DNA of 64,000 nt from Ovis canadensis (lineage: Eukaryota > Chordata > Mammalia > Artiodactyla > Bovidae). The translations under genes and the position numbers were made by a program. The notes below the pieces were generated by a model that saw nothing but the letters and a program-made list of their open reading frames with translations, was not told the origin of the DNA and did not search any database. How positions within the stretch are numbered: the first letter of the stretch is position 1; each line of letters opens with the position of its first letter. Positions 36,901-51,300 of this stretch are shown here, in pieces. Where the stretch lies: positions 23,340,501-23,404,500 of the forward strand of contig NC_091256.1 in assembly GCF_042477335.2 (NCBI RefSeq), given 5' to 3'.

Positions 36901-39900
36901 ATTCAAGATTAAGCGGCACAGGGATGTGTGCAAATTCAAAGAGCGTTTTGTTTTAGAGTTGAAAGGCAGCAGTCATTTTTTCAGAGGGCCAGAATGATAC
37001 TGCAGGCTATTAAATGAGATTCCTGCCACTTTTTTTTTGCTTTACAGTTTAAGAAGTTATACAAAATAGAGAGAATATGAGAAGAGAAATCCAGCTTCTG
37101 ACAGAAAGGAAGATAGACTCTATGTGATGAGATAGTTTTCTGCTTTCACCTTTAGCATAAACGTCGAGGCTCCCAGGCTGTGTCATGAACATTTAAAATC
37201 AGTAGTAGATCTAGAGGAAGGAAATTAAAATGTAAAAGCAGGGGCAGAAGACCTCCCTCCTCATGATCTGTGTATCTTAATGACTGCAGCACTCATCATT
37301 TTTCTCTCTAAGCCTCAGTTCATTTTTCACCTGTACAAGGTGGGTGATTGTAGTGCCTAAGACAGAGTGCAGGAAATCACTAGGATTCAGAAGATGCTCT
37401 TGGCTCCACTTATGCTTGGAGGCACCCAGAACTAGGCTTCTTCCTCTATTGGGCCAGCCTTCTAGGTACCAGCTGGTGCCCTTCTTCCGTTTCCTCTCCT
37501 ATCATCCTTCCATCCTTCCATTTTGTCTTATTTCCTTCACATCTCTGATCAAAGCTCACTAATTGCTTCCTTTGAGACACATTTCCTGATCCCTTAGACT
37601 TGGATTTTTCCAGTCACAGTGACCACATCACCTGTATTTCCCTATTACAACATCCATTAAAGTTTATTCTATTTTTTTTTTTAAACTAGAGTCTTCCCAC
37701 CAAGATGGTTAGCTTTATTTATTCAGAGACTCTGTCTTTTTTCATAGCTGCATCAGCATGCTGCTTGGTACATAACAGACCACTAACTATTGATTAGTGT
37801 ACAAAAACTTAGGAAATTAATAAATAAGCAAGCATTATATGTGGTGGTGATTCTACAGTTCGGGGGCACTGTTGACAAGCAGCAACTTGTGGGTCAGGAT
37901 CAAGACTCAAAATAGCATCAGCTCACTGGGAAGTAACACTTAAAAATGCAAAGAGAAAAGTGTGAGTTGCTCAGTTGTGCCCAGCTCTTTGCGACCCCAT
38001 TGACTGTAACTCACCAGGCTCCTCTGTCCATGGGATTCTCCAGGCAAGAATACTAGAGTGGGTTGCCTTTCCCTTCTCTAGGAGATCTTCCCAACCCAGG
38101 GATTGAACCCAGGCAGATTCTTTACCATTCTGAGAAAATAGAAATATAAAATGGAGGATACAGAACTGGCATTTTGAGAATATCAAGAAATGCCTATACT
38201 GCCATGGGGTTCTCTCTGTCAAGAATTCAGAGGTCTATCTTTTCCCTCAGGATTATAAAACTAATCTTATTTTTGTGGGAGGTGTATCGTGTGGCTTGTG
38301 GGATTTTAGTTCCCTGATCAGAGCTCCAACCCCAAGGCCTCAGCAGTGAGAGTGCAGAGTCTTAACCACTGGACTGCCAAGGAATTTTCAAAATTAACCT
38401 TATTTAAAATAAAGGCATGGTTTCCCTGGTGGCTCGGAGGTAAATAATCCTCCTGCCAATGCAGGAGACAGGTTTGATCCATGATCTGGGGAGATTCTTC
38501 ATGCCTCAGAGAAACTAAGCTCCTGCACAGCAAGTACTGAAACCCACATGACATCCAGCCTGTGCTCTGCAGCAAGAGAAGCCGCCACAGTGAGCAGCCC
38601 ACACACCACAACTAGAGAGTAGGCCCCATCACGGCAAAATGAGAGAAAAGCCTGTACAGAAGTGAAGACCCAGCACAGCCAAAAATAAATGAAGAAATCA
38701 AATCATAAAATAAAGGCCTTATCTCATATCCTGCCTCAGTACTATTCAATCATTGTCATCTTTTAGATATAATACAAGGACTTCCCTGACCATCGAGAAC
38801 CTTTATAACAATGTCCCTTTAGAACCAGACATGGAACAATGCACTGGTTCAAAATTGGGAAAGGAGTATATCAAGGCTTTATACTGTCACCCTGCTTATT
38901 GAACTTATGTGCAGAGTACATCATGCAAAATGCCAGGCTGGAGGAAGCACAGGCTGGAAGAAAGATTGCTGGGAGAACTGTCAATAACCTCGGATGTGCA
39001 GATGATACCACCCTTAGGGCAGAAAGCGAAGAGGAACTGAAGAGCCTCTTGATGAGAGTGAAATAGGAGAGTGGAAAAGCTGGCTTAAACTCAACATTCC
39101 AAAAATGACGATCATGGCATCCGATCCCATCACTTCATGGCAAATAGATGGGGAGAAACTGGAAACAATGACAGACTATTTTCTTGGGCACCAAAATCAC
39201 TGCAGATGGTGACTGCAGCCATAAAATTAAGATGCTTGCTCCTTGGAAGAAAGGCTATAATAAACCTAGACAGCATATTAAAGAGCAGAGACATCACTTT
39301 GCTGACAAAGGTCCATCTAGTCAAAGCTATGGTTTTTCCAGTAGTCATGTACGGATGTGAAAGTTGGACCATAAAGAAGACTGAACACCAAAGAATTGAT
39401 GCTTTCGAGCTGTGGTGTTAGAGAAAACTCTTGAATCCCTTAGACAGCAAGGAGATTAGACTAGTCAACCCTGAATATTCATTGGAAGGACTGAAGCTGA
39501 AGTTCCAATCCTTGGGCCACCAATTGCAAAGAGCTGACTCATTGGAAAAGTCCCTGATGGTGTGAAAGATTGAAGGCAGGAGGAGAAGGGAATGATAGAG
39601 AATGAGATGGTTGGATGGCATCACTGACTCAATGGACATGAGTTTTAGCAAACTCCAGGAGATAATGAAGGACAGGGAAGCCTGACATGCTGCAGTCCAT
39701 TGGGTTGCAAAAATTGGGACATGACTGAGCAACTGAACAACAAAGAATTCCCTGGTGGTCCAGTGGTTAAGGCTCTACACGCCCAGTGCACAGGGCACAG
39801 ATTTGATACCTGGTCAGGGAACTAAGATCCTGCATGCCGCATTATGTGCCCCCCACCAAAAGAAACAGGAAAGAAAAATAAAAATCCTAAAAAAAGATAT

Positions 39901-41951
39901 AATGCAAACATTTTCATCTGTTTTTAAAAATTTTCCACTTAATCATTTGTTGCTTTGCTATTTTTTCCTGGTTCTAGAAATCTAATTTTTTAACCCAACT
40001 AGACTGACTGTTTCTTTTGAGCCAAACCATAGTTTCAATCTATGCTATTTTCTTGCATTTCCTTATCAAGCTACCTCATTTACACAACACATTGCATTGT
40101 ACTTCTGTGTTTATTACGTGTTCTCTTACTTAGACCCAACTTCCCTTCCATGGAAGGAATTCATCTTGTGGTGGTTAATTGTAGGCACAGAATCAGCATT
40201 TATTGATATGAAATAAAAAAAAAAAAAAGCAGAGACATAACTTTGCCAGCAAAGGTCCGTCTAGTCAAGGCTATGGTTTTTCCTGTGGTCATCTATGGAT
40301 GCGAGAGTTGGACTGTGAAGAAAGCTGAGCACCGAAGAATTGATGCTTTTGAACTGTGGTGTTGGAGAAGACTCTTGAGAGTCCCTTGGACTGCAGGGAG
40401 ATCCAACCAGTCCATTCTGAAGGAGATCAGTCCTGGGTGTTCTTTGGAAGGAATGATGCTAAAGCTGAAACTCCAGTACTTTGGCCACCTTATGCGAAGA
40501 GTTGACTCACTGGCAAAGACTCTGATGCTGGGAGGGATTGGGGGCAGGAGGAGAAGGGGATGACAGAGGATGAGATGGCTGGATGGCATCACTGACTCGA
40601 TGGACATGATTCTGAGTCAACTCTGGGAGTTGGTGATGGACAGGGAGGCCTGGCGTACTGCAATTCATAGAGTTGCAAAGAGGCAGACACGACTGAGCGA
40701 CTGAACTAAACTAAACAGAACCTACTCTAAGAAGGGAGTTTAAAAATAAATCAGTTTAATGATCTTTGCTAAGTGTTTATCTGCTTTTAAAAATTAACTT
40801 TCTGTTCAGCAAATATTTTCTATTGATCAATAAAGTGTGCTATTACTAAATTAAAAAAAAAAAAATGAGTCACCAAATAACACTGTGCTACAATAAAAAT
40901 TAAAAGCAAAACATCCAGACAGATATTTTAAAAGTGTCCTGTGTAACGCATTAGATTCTTTTCTTTTATGATGATAGTTTCTCCTCTTTTATGGGTTATG
41001 ATGTCTTCACAGTTAATAAATACATTTAAGAATTAAATTTTTTGTATTTTGTTTTTAAACTTAAAACATTGCCAATGTATTTGCTCCCAGATTGGTCATA
41101 ATTTGAATTTGAATTTATATAAGTTTTAAACATTACAGTGTGGTATGATTTGGAACATTTTCCATTCTCACAGAATGACAATTAACATAAACCAATTTTC
41201 TCTTTAATCACATATTTTCCATCTTGACTAATTTTCTTATTAATATAAGAGATGATACAAACATAATTCATAAATGACAGAAATAAAACATAAATTTTTA
41301 AAATCTGTCAGTATCTTGGGTTTCCCGGATGGCTCATACTATTTTAATTTTTTTTAAGATTTACTTTCTTCTGAAACCAAATAATATTGTTTGAAAATTT
41401 TTAAATATTATGAAATTAATGGTCCAAATTGAAGGAAGAATAAATACAAGGTTAAGAATTTTTTTTCTTTGCCACATTCGAGTTCTTACTGTGTGCAGAG
41501 TAAGGACACTTTAAAATATATATTGATTATCTAATAATTTTCTCATTTTCAGACTAGTCAGAAATATCTGACTCACACTTTTATTTCCCTTTGCAATATC
41601 TTCTGAAAGTATCTAGGTATAATCCATTCAATTAGTAGATATTTCTACCTGAAACTCGTGATTTGCTAACATGCTTTTCTAATTTGTGTTCATATATATA
41701 TTATATATATACACAAATGTAATATATATATATGTATAATATATAATATATATATATATGTCCTGCAGAAGGAGATGGCAACCCACTCCAGTACTCTTGC
41801 CTGGAGAATCCCATGGAGGGAGGAGCCTGGTAGGCTACAGTCCATGGGGTCACAAAGAGTTGGACAGGACTGAGCGACTTCACTTTCACTTATATATATT
41901 TATATATATATATACACACACATATATATATTTATATATATATATACACAC

Positions 41952-41982
<31 letters not shown>

Positions 41983-42279
41983 TTTAGGGGTTTACTTGGT
42001 GGCTCATACAGTAAAGAATCTGCCTTTAGTGTAGGAGACCCAGGTTCAATCCCTGGGTCAGGAAGATCCCCTGGAAAAGGGAATGGCTACCCACTCCAGT
42101 ACTCTTGCCTGGAGAATCCCATGGAGGGAGGAGCCTGGTAGGCTACAGTCCATGGGGTCGCAAAGAGTTGGACAGGACCGAGCGACTTCGCTTTCACTTA
42201 TATATATTTATATATATATACACACATATATATTTTTATATATATACACACACATATATTTATATATATATACATATAC

Positions 42280-42318
<39 letters not shown>

Positions 42319-45300
42319 TTTAGGGGCTTACTTGTTGGCTCATACAGTAAAGAATCTGCCTTTAGTGTAGGAGACCCAGGTTCAATCCCTGGGTCAGGAA
42401 GATCCCCTGGAAAAGGGAATGGCTACCCACTCCAGTATTCTTGGCTGGAGAATCCCATGGACAGAGAAGCCTGGCAGGCTATAGTTCCTGGGGTTGCAGA
42501 GTCGGATACAACTGAGTAACTAACACTTTCACTTTCACGTATACTTTTATCAAGTCATTCAAAGTGGCTTGTTCTCAGATGGTCTTAGAAGTTAGTTAAT
42601 GTTTTGGGGTAGAGTCAGTAGCACTTACAGCGACTTGTGTAAAGAAAAAAGGGAATTAAAATTTCTTAAAGACTGTTCTGCCTGATGCAAACCCTAGATA
42701 CACAATCTCATTCACCATTTTCATCTATCCTATATGATTGCTGTGTCCTTTTTCACAGCTACGGTTTTAGATGAGGAAACTGAGGCTTAGAGGGATGAAA
42801 TAGGTCAACACAAGATTACAAGACTTGAGTCTGTATCTCTAACCTTTAGATTTCCTACTACATCACACAATTATTGTAGAAAACCAGAAAGATGGTAAAA
42901 CTCTAAGGGAGAAGGCATAAAGTTTCCTGCAATTATCATCTCTCATAGAGACCTGAAAGTTCAGGTTTTCTGTGCAGTTTTGCCTATTAGAATAGGAAAC
43001 GAAGAACCATTAGTAACATCCATTTATAGAGAGGGATTGTTAGTAAATAGTCTGATGGTAAATTGTCTAATTGCATCAATTAAAAATTATTGTCATGCTA
43101 GCAATTTTACAGATGAAGAAATAAAGACATGAAAAGTTGAAAAGAAAGTAAATGGGACTTAATAGACTTTTGGATGATGTGACCTTGTCATTGTTCTCTA
43201 TTTTAGGGTTTTCTACCAAGGAAATTGGTTATAATTTTGATTTCTTTATGCAAGACAGTTTTACAACTGTAATTGAATATTGAAAAATGAAGAATGCTTT
43301 CGTATGAATCTCATTCTCTCATTAATTTTCTACTTATGAAAATGGTATTTTCTAACCTCCATATCAGATATATCACATTGTCCTGTGAAGTCTGCCTACT
43401 AGATAAATCTAGGTTACTTCCCACCCTCTCTTTATTTTTATCACTGCCTGTCCAGCCTTATCCCACTGCTTCTCATTAGTGATATCAAAATGCTTGTGAT
43501 TTCTGGAAAACTCTAGGGAGTTGTGTACATCTACGCTGTACACTGTGCCCTCAGTCTGAAATACTTTTTTCATTTGCTCTCTTGATAAATATGACGTAGT
43601 TTTCATACGTGAACCACCCTACAAATCCATCCTATAAATCTCTGGATAGACTTCATTGCTCTTCCGCACACTGCTAATAACAAGCTTTAAATGATCCAAC
43701 TTACTAGTTGCCTATTGTGTATTTGACTGGTTTTATCACATGTCAATCTCCCCTTCTACTGTGTGACTTCATTGTGGGAACAGATTCTTCATTGTGGGAA
43801 CAGACTCTTAAAAAATTTCCATTTAATGACTCATACTAATACTTGTATTATATAATATATAATTGATGCTGAAGACTGAAATTGGTATGTAAGAGACAAA
43901 TGCCCTTTAGTTAATTTGAATTGGAAATAATTAATGGCATATAATAGGAAAGATGATGGCAGTTTCAATTGTATATATACACTTCATCTTCAGTGAGAAT
44001 TTTGTCATATCCAATAACAATAGTTTTAGACAGTTTGAGACAATATAATCCATGATTTGTAAAACAGCTATAACATTAACTAGATGGACAAACTATAAAA
44101 TGTTTGAAAGCTTTGTATCCTAAAACAGTAACTGTACTATTCTTTTAAATTATTACCATATTAATTTATTTTGGCAGGAAAGATTAGGAAAATAAGACTA
44201 TTTAATCCAAATTGATAATTTATTATACAACTTTGAGTTCAGCTGTAATTAAGAGATTACATTTCTTTAGTATTAATGTAATATTTTTCATATATAATAT
44301 TTGAAAAACTTAAAATAATCATTAAGCAGACAGATTCATAAAGAAAAATAAATCTGGCCTTCAAACCAATATCACAATAAATAGATTACCTTTAGCGTTG
44401 ATTTCAAAGACTTTTAGGGAATGACACATTAATCAACTTGACAAATCTTATACACTACATTTAAATTTTTCTGGACTCATTTATTGATTCTTAGATAGTG
44501 GCTGGGAAATGAATGTTGAAATAGCTCCACAGGAGTTAAGTTACTTTTTCTTTCCCCCTTTGAATTCCACTCTAAGCTTCAGTGGTTCATGTGTCAGCAA
44601 AATTTTACTATACCAACATATGCTTCGGTAATTAATGTCCATCTAAAACTTGAACTATTGATACAGCAACTTTATGCCACAGATTTAAAAAAATGTTTGC
44701 ATTTCATCTTTGCTGTCCTCTGTCCTCATTAGTACAATAACTTCTCATACCATGAATTTTAACTTTGGATTAGAACATATAGTAGCTGTCACTTGGGAGG
44801 GTATCAGTATTTCAACTCTGTAGGGAGAGATGACCTGGGTGGTTTACGTTCGGTGCTAGTGGCTTAAGATAGATTCCCGTTTGCTGCTTAGGCATTAAAG
44901 CTCTCTGCTTAGATGTTATAATCAGTGAGGGATTACAGCAGTTTTAAATTGTAAATAGTTTAAAGTTAAACATTAAGGGGATGCAGCAGAGATGATCATC
45001 ATTTGGTTCTGGAAATTAAATCAATTATAAATGAGATTGTATACACATAAAGCATTTTTGAGGGGCTCTTCTCAAAGTCCTTCCACGTTTTCCTGTAAGG
45101 CCTTTTCTATTTTCCTGATCTTAATGCAGCACAGGTGGAATCTGACCACTTGCGACATACCTGTGGCTCATTTTTACTGTTGTAGGACCAGGCCGCCTGC
45201 ATAGCCGTGGCTCATTTTCACCACGGTGAACTGACCACGCAGGATGGCTGTTTGCTCACTCCCTGTCCACTTCCTGCCCCTGGAGCAGTTCCTGGTTCCC

Positions 45301-48300
45301 TACAGCCCACTCACAGGATGGACCTTAGTCAGTAAACATCTGTATGTTTGCCCCTCAGGCCCAGTTAATGACTGCTTTAATCTTTAGGACAGAATGACTC
45401 CCTTTGATAGTTTAAGACAGGAAGACCTCTGCCCCAAGAAGGTGCTCAGAGGGCCCTGACCCTCTGCTGGTTTCCCTGGTAACCCAAGAGCCAACCCGAT
45501 GCCAGTCATTTCCCCGTTAACTAGTGGCCTTCCCATTCCTCCCCATCCCCTGCAGCGAAGTCTGCCTCCATGTCCCTTCCGCCGTCCACCCCAAACCATG
45601 GGGTGTGGCTCCGGGACCCTACTTCAGACGTGTAAGCCCCCTCGTTCACTGAACCATGGATGTCTCTGCAAGCCTGCAGGGTGCAGCCCAACAGCCATCA
45701 AGGAAATAAAGTCAGGCAGCCCCCTGTTTGAGAAGGTAAGGCATTATTATTTGCAGTGATGTGGGTCTCCAGAACATTAAATATTACGAATTTGTACTGT
45801 TGGTTAGTAGGTTTTATCTTCATGTATGTATCTTTTTTTATTTTAAAAATTGTATTCAAGAGTTCTATTCCAAATTGACCCCTGTGCTTACAAAAGGAAA
45901 AATGAAAATGAATTTGAAATCCAGAAGCATGCTTAAGGAGGATTTCTGTAGAGCTGTTTAATTTGGGACATTAGACTGTTTTTTAAGAGCCTGCTTGTTG
46001 TGCTCAGAAAATAGAAACACTGAAGCACATAGAGAGTGCTAGAAACTGTTTAGTGAATCAGTGCCAGAGGATCACCATAAGGAACTTCTGTTCAAATTTA
46101 CGGACATCTATTTGAAGACATGGTGACAATTTAATTTCCCTTGAGGTGGACTTAGTGTCTTTCAATTGGGAGCAGATGTGTTAGTGGATAAGTGGATAAA
46201 TATTCACTGTTGTGGAATATTTCACTCACCTCTTTGGGGGCATTGGCTTCAATGAATTCAGAATAAATCATCCTGGCTTTGGAAGCAATTTTTTCTGCAC
46301 TTTCTGTTTTCTTAAAGTCTTCACAGGCAAGCCAGAACTCAACATTTTCTTCACTAAACTCTGATTTTAGGAATGTTCGAAAAGCATCCAGACCAGCTAT
46401 AAAATACATGAGGAAAACGTTTGTGCATCACACAGTGCAGTCATGTGACCAACTGTATACATTGCTTAGTGAAAGCATTTGAGGATTCAGTGGCCAATAT
46501 TTATCATCCTTCTAAATATAGCATTTATACATTTTAGTTTTTAACTTTAGAAAGCTTGATTTTGGATCAGTAGTCATTGATGTAAAATATTCAATCTATT
46601 TTTCTAATATTAGCAGTTAAAAAAATTGAATAACAGCCAGAGATTCTAGGATTCCCATACGTTCCAGCTCTTCTCACTGTCTTATTTTCAGCCACATTTA
46701 AACATTTATTATTCCTGTTCATAAATGTTTAAGTTTCTGATCACCTGTTTAGACTCTTTTCTCTAGTTTCCTCATATAAAATGTGCCTCAGAATCTTCTT
46801 TGGCATACCTAGAACTCCTTTGGGAAGGCAGTGTTTCTAAATCTTTTACAGCTGAGGTAGCAGGTTAGAAAGATTATTATCAAATTCCTGCAGTTGCCTG
46901 AACTAAGCAGTCCTTTCAGTTTGTGTCCGTTTCAGTCGGTACCTTCCTATGGCATGGTCTGCTCGTAGTGAGACTCTGTGTCTTGGAGGAAGAAACACTC
47001 ATTGGCACGTTTGTCCTTCAGAGGATTTGCCTTCCAATACGTTGGTGGTTTTCTCCTACACCTGCCGAGGGGGCCCCTCAGCCTGGCTCAAAGCCACTCC
47101 TCCCTAACTATGTGCTAGAGAGCTGACTCTTCAGGCTGCGAAGTAGGGAGAAATTGACTAGCAAAAAAGTAAGTATCAGAGAAACATGTGTGGAAAGGGC
47201 CCTAAGTTAGTTGTTTGTTGGTTGCTGCAGGTTAGAAGGAAAGTGAAGGTTCGTATAGACAGTAGAAGAGGTCTTCATGGAACAGGGTGGTTATCTAGAA
47301 GCCCTGGATTAAAACTAAACATAACAATTTTTTAAAATGATTCGAAGTAGAGTTGAAATAATAGGTCATTGCAAAAGATGATCAGATACCAATTAAAATT
47401 CTCAGTATAAATATTGCAGAGTGTGAATGTTGTTAGTATGTGAGCACTATAAAATTCAATTGCACATGTCTTGTGTTTAGAAAATACATTAGAGAAGCTT
47501 CTGTGACACAAATTTGGGTTATAAAAATCCTCTTAGTAACACAATTAAATTTTTCCGTGAGTTTGATCCAAACAATGATGAATTCGAGAGGTCTAAATAG
47601 AACTTATACTCAAAAAATCTATTTTATATAATAAAGTATATACTTTGATAATACTGAAAGAATATTGTAGAAGCATGCCTGGCACTATTTTATATATGTG
47701 TCATTAAGGGATATGAAAGTATTTTGCAATATGGGTTATCTAAATACATCCCAGTGAGATGGGAAGTTAGAGATCTAAAAATATTATTATTCTCTCCCCT
47801 CCTGCCATATTCATGAAGAGCGACATTGAGCTAACAGTCACTCCTCCTTTTCTCCTCCCGTTGCTGTTTGGACACACAGAAATAGAATAAACAGGTACAC
47901 TGGGGCTAGTTATCTCTTCCTTGCAGAGACTGTCATTGAATCACTCATCTATTATATACATACAATTTGAAAGTTCACAGGTCGTCAAGTGACTTTAGAA
48001 TAACCACAGTCGCAACCATATATTATCTGAGGATCCCTCTGTGTGGGTGAATAGTTATGGGTAGGTGTGATGGGGGCTGAGGAGTGGAATATGTCAGGAG
48101 CAGGTGGCAGAAACCACACTAATATCTCTGCTCAGTATGTGCAAGGCGTATCATCAAGTCACAAAACAAGTAGGTAATATGGTGGGTCATCTGTTTAAAG
48201 CATTGAAAAGCATGGGAGATATTTTTCTGGTTTTAGAAAAGCAAAATCCAAACAGCTTTGCAGATGAATCTATGACTTTTGTACTTTCTGTGGGCATGAG

Positions 48301-51300
48301 GTGCAAAATCCCAGGAGATCTGCAGGGGGGTGCGTCTGCCTTCATCTATAACCTTCATGCCTCTGTCTGCACTACTGCCGCAGCCAATCCCCCACTGCAG
48401 AGACACCTTTCCCATGGTGTTAGCAAACCTGACCTGTCCCGCTTGTCATGTATTTAAGGAAAAAAGAAACATGCGTTTGAAACTTACAGAAGTGAAATTC
48501 CGTATAGCTTTAATACATGTTCTTAGTTGGATTCTAGGGTTTTGACGGGTTATTTTATGTCTGTGCTTTGTGTGTGTGTAGTGTCCGACTCTTTGCAACC
48601 CCATGGACTGTAGCCTGCTAGGCTCCTCTGTCCACAGAATTTGTCATTTCTTCCTCCAGGGGTTCTTCCCTACCCAGGGATCGAACCTGAGACTCTTGTG
48701 TCTTCTTCATTGGCAGACAGATTCCTTACCACTGTGTCACCTGGGAAGCCCAAAGTATGTGTGCGTGTGTGCTTGGTCATGTCAGACTCTGCAGCCCCAT
48801 GGACTGTAGCCCACCAGGATCTTCTGTCTATACTTTAGGAATTAGTTATTTAAGACTCATAAAATGATAGTGCAATTTCATCTAAATCAAATTGTTTTTT
48901 ATGGAAAAAACAAAAACAAAACAGCCATGAAGAACATATTCAGATTTATCATGTTTCAAGCATTTCTAATATTCTGATATTTACTTTATAAATTTCAAGT
49001 GGAAATGCCATTTGATTAGAACAAGCACTACATTTAAATATTTTCTGTGTATGTCTCTTGTAGCATCATTTCTATCCTGTATGGGACAGAAATGCTGTAA
49101 AGCAGGTTTATGTACAGCAAAAGCAGAATTCTAGATATCTTTGTATATGACTGTTTTGTATTAAATTCTGGGATGTTTGATTTATAATTGACCAAACTTA
49201 CTTTATTAAGCCATGATTTTAATTATAAGTTTATATCCACAATGTACATATTTATATATATTCAAATATGTTTTTGTATTCTCTAAGAATAGCTCAGTTG
49301 GAATACATACTTTACCCTGAAGAAGCAAATGATTTATTTAAATTTTCAACTTTTCAATAGTTTGTATGCTTTAATTTGCAACAATAATAGTTATGCTATA
49401 TATCAAATGATAATGAGACTGGCTTCCCTGGTAGCTCAGCTGGTAAAGAATCTGCCTACGATGCAGGAGACCCTGATTCTACTCCTGCTTTGGGAAGATC
49501 CCCTGGAGAAGGGATGGGCTACCCATTCCAGTATTCCTGGGCTTCTGTGGTGGCTCAGATGGTAAAGAATCTACCTGCAATGTGGCAGACCTAGGTTCGA
49601 TCGCTGGGTTGGGAAGATTCCCTGGAGAAGGGGATAGCTATGCAATCCAGTATTTGATATACATCAAATGATAATGAGACTAAGACAACTTTATCACTTC
49701 CTTTCTATTTGGAATTTTCTTGTTCTTTTAATGTCTTTAATTTCTATAATCTTGTCTTCATTTAGACTCAACCTAATTCCATTTAAACTTTGGGCCTGTA
49801 TAAGTTTTATAAGACTTTGGGGAATTTTATACTTCACATATTGATCAAACTCATTGTTTATAACATGTCTACAACTTTCAGAATTTACTGATTTAATTTT
49901 AATCCTTGCATTTTTAGGCCTGTTATCGTTTGGATCTTACCTTGATTGGTTAAAAGTGTGTCCATATTTTCAGACCACGCCATTGTTTCTGTAGTTGGTG
50001 ACCTGTGGAAACAACATCTACCCTTGACAATAGCATTGTGATCTTTTTCTTCTGTAATCTATAATAATATTTGAGTTATGTGTATTTGTTGAATTATATA
50101 ATTTAAATGAGCTTTGCATCACTAATTAAGCTACAAAAGGTCAACAAGGATTATATAATATCTTCTACAGTGGACAGCAATAGCAAAGAAAGGGGAATGT
50201 GATTTGACACCAGCAAATTATTTACTATTCTAACCAACAGTATTGATCATACTTGCAAATTCTTGATTTCTAATGAAGGTACAAGAGAGATTGCTCATTG
50301 CTCTGTGGAACCTAGTGAATTTAATCTCAACTATATTAATTGTTAATTTATGTGGGTTACACTAGCCTGTTCCTGAAGAGTTATCATGATAGCAGTAGTG
50401 ATGAAAGAACTATTTTCTAAGTTTTCACAGAATACAAAATTGTCCATTTCATAATTATGCATCTTAAGTTTCTTTACAGTTTTAAAGATTTTTAATGTGG
50501 AATGATCTTGAAAATGTTTATTTATAGTATTTTAAGGAGTCTTTACCCCATTTTGAGGCAACTTTCATTTCTCTTTAAAGGTATGCTTCCATCTGGGTTG
50601 ATTTATTTAAATCTAGGTATCTATTAGGACAGAGTAATAACTTTTCCAAAGCAGTCAAAAAATTTATTGACTTAAGTTTTCTGAAGAAGGTATACTTTGG
50701 GGGATGTGATGTAGAAATAATAAATCAAATTTCCAACATAAACTTTCTGAGATGTAAATATATCATGCATTATTCCCCTTAATAAGCAAAGATCCTAATG
50801 AAATAAGCCCCCATCCATAGAAAGCAGCTGCTACCCAGAAGAAAAATCTTGGATGATGTAGCTGTGATGTGCAAATTACTTACTAGCTATGGAAAGGAAT
50901 GATCTAATTGAAGGTTTCTATTAAAAAGATGGATAGTCTCACATCCAGTCATTCTTATAAAATTTATATTTGCATATCAAGGTGACTAATCTTAAATCTG
51001 CTAGGGTCATGCAGTCCCTATGCTTTTACATTCTATTACTTTGTGTGGTTCGCCCCAGTTTGCATTGCTCTTCTCTCTGCTGCTGCTGTACTTATATTTT
51101 CAGATGGTAATGTCTGTACTCAGAGGCCACACAGGGAGGCTGGGTGACAGGGAACACATGCTGATATCTCCCAGTACTTGGATTTCCTATCTGCCATTTC
51201 TTTTACTTTTTCCTCAATGACAGGCAACTGATTTTCCTTTCTCCCTTGATCTACTAAATCTTGGGGATGCAAGGTTTCCCATGAAGCCATTTTGAAATGG

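Noticed and set aside
41758..42370. Long Tyr/Ile/His-rich frames
   Set aside because: Products of the duplicated SINE and TA/CA microsatellites.
45499..45759. 86-codon Pro/Cys-rich plus frame
   Set aside because: Explained by the C-rich composition of the block; no domain and no splice partner.
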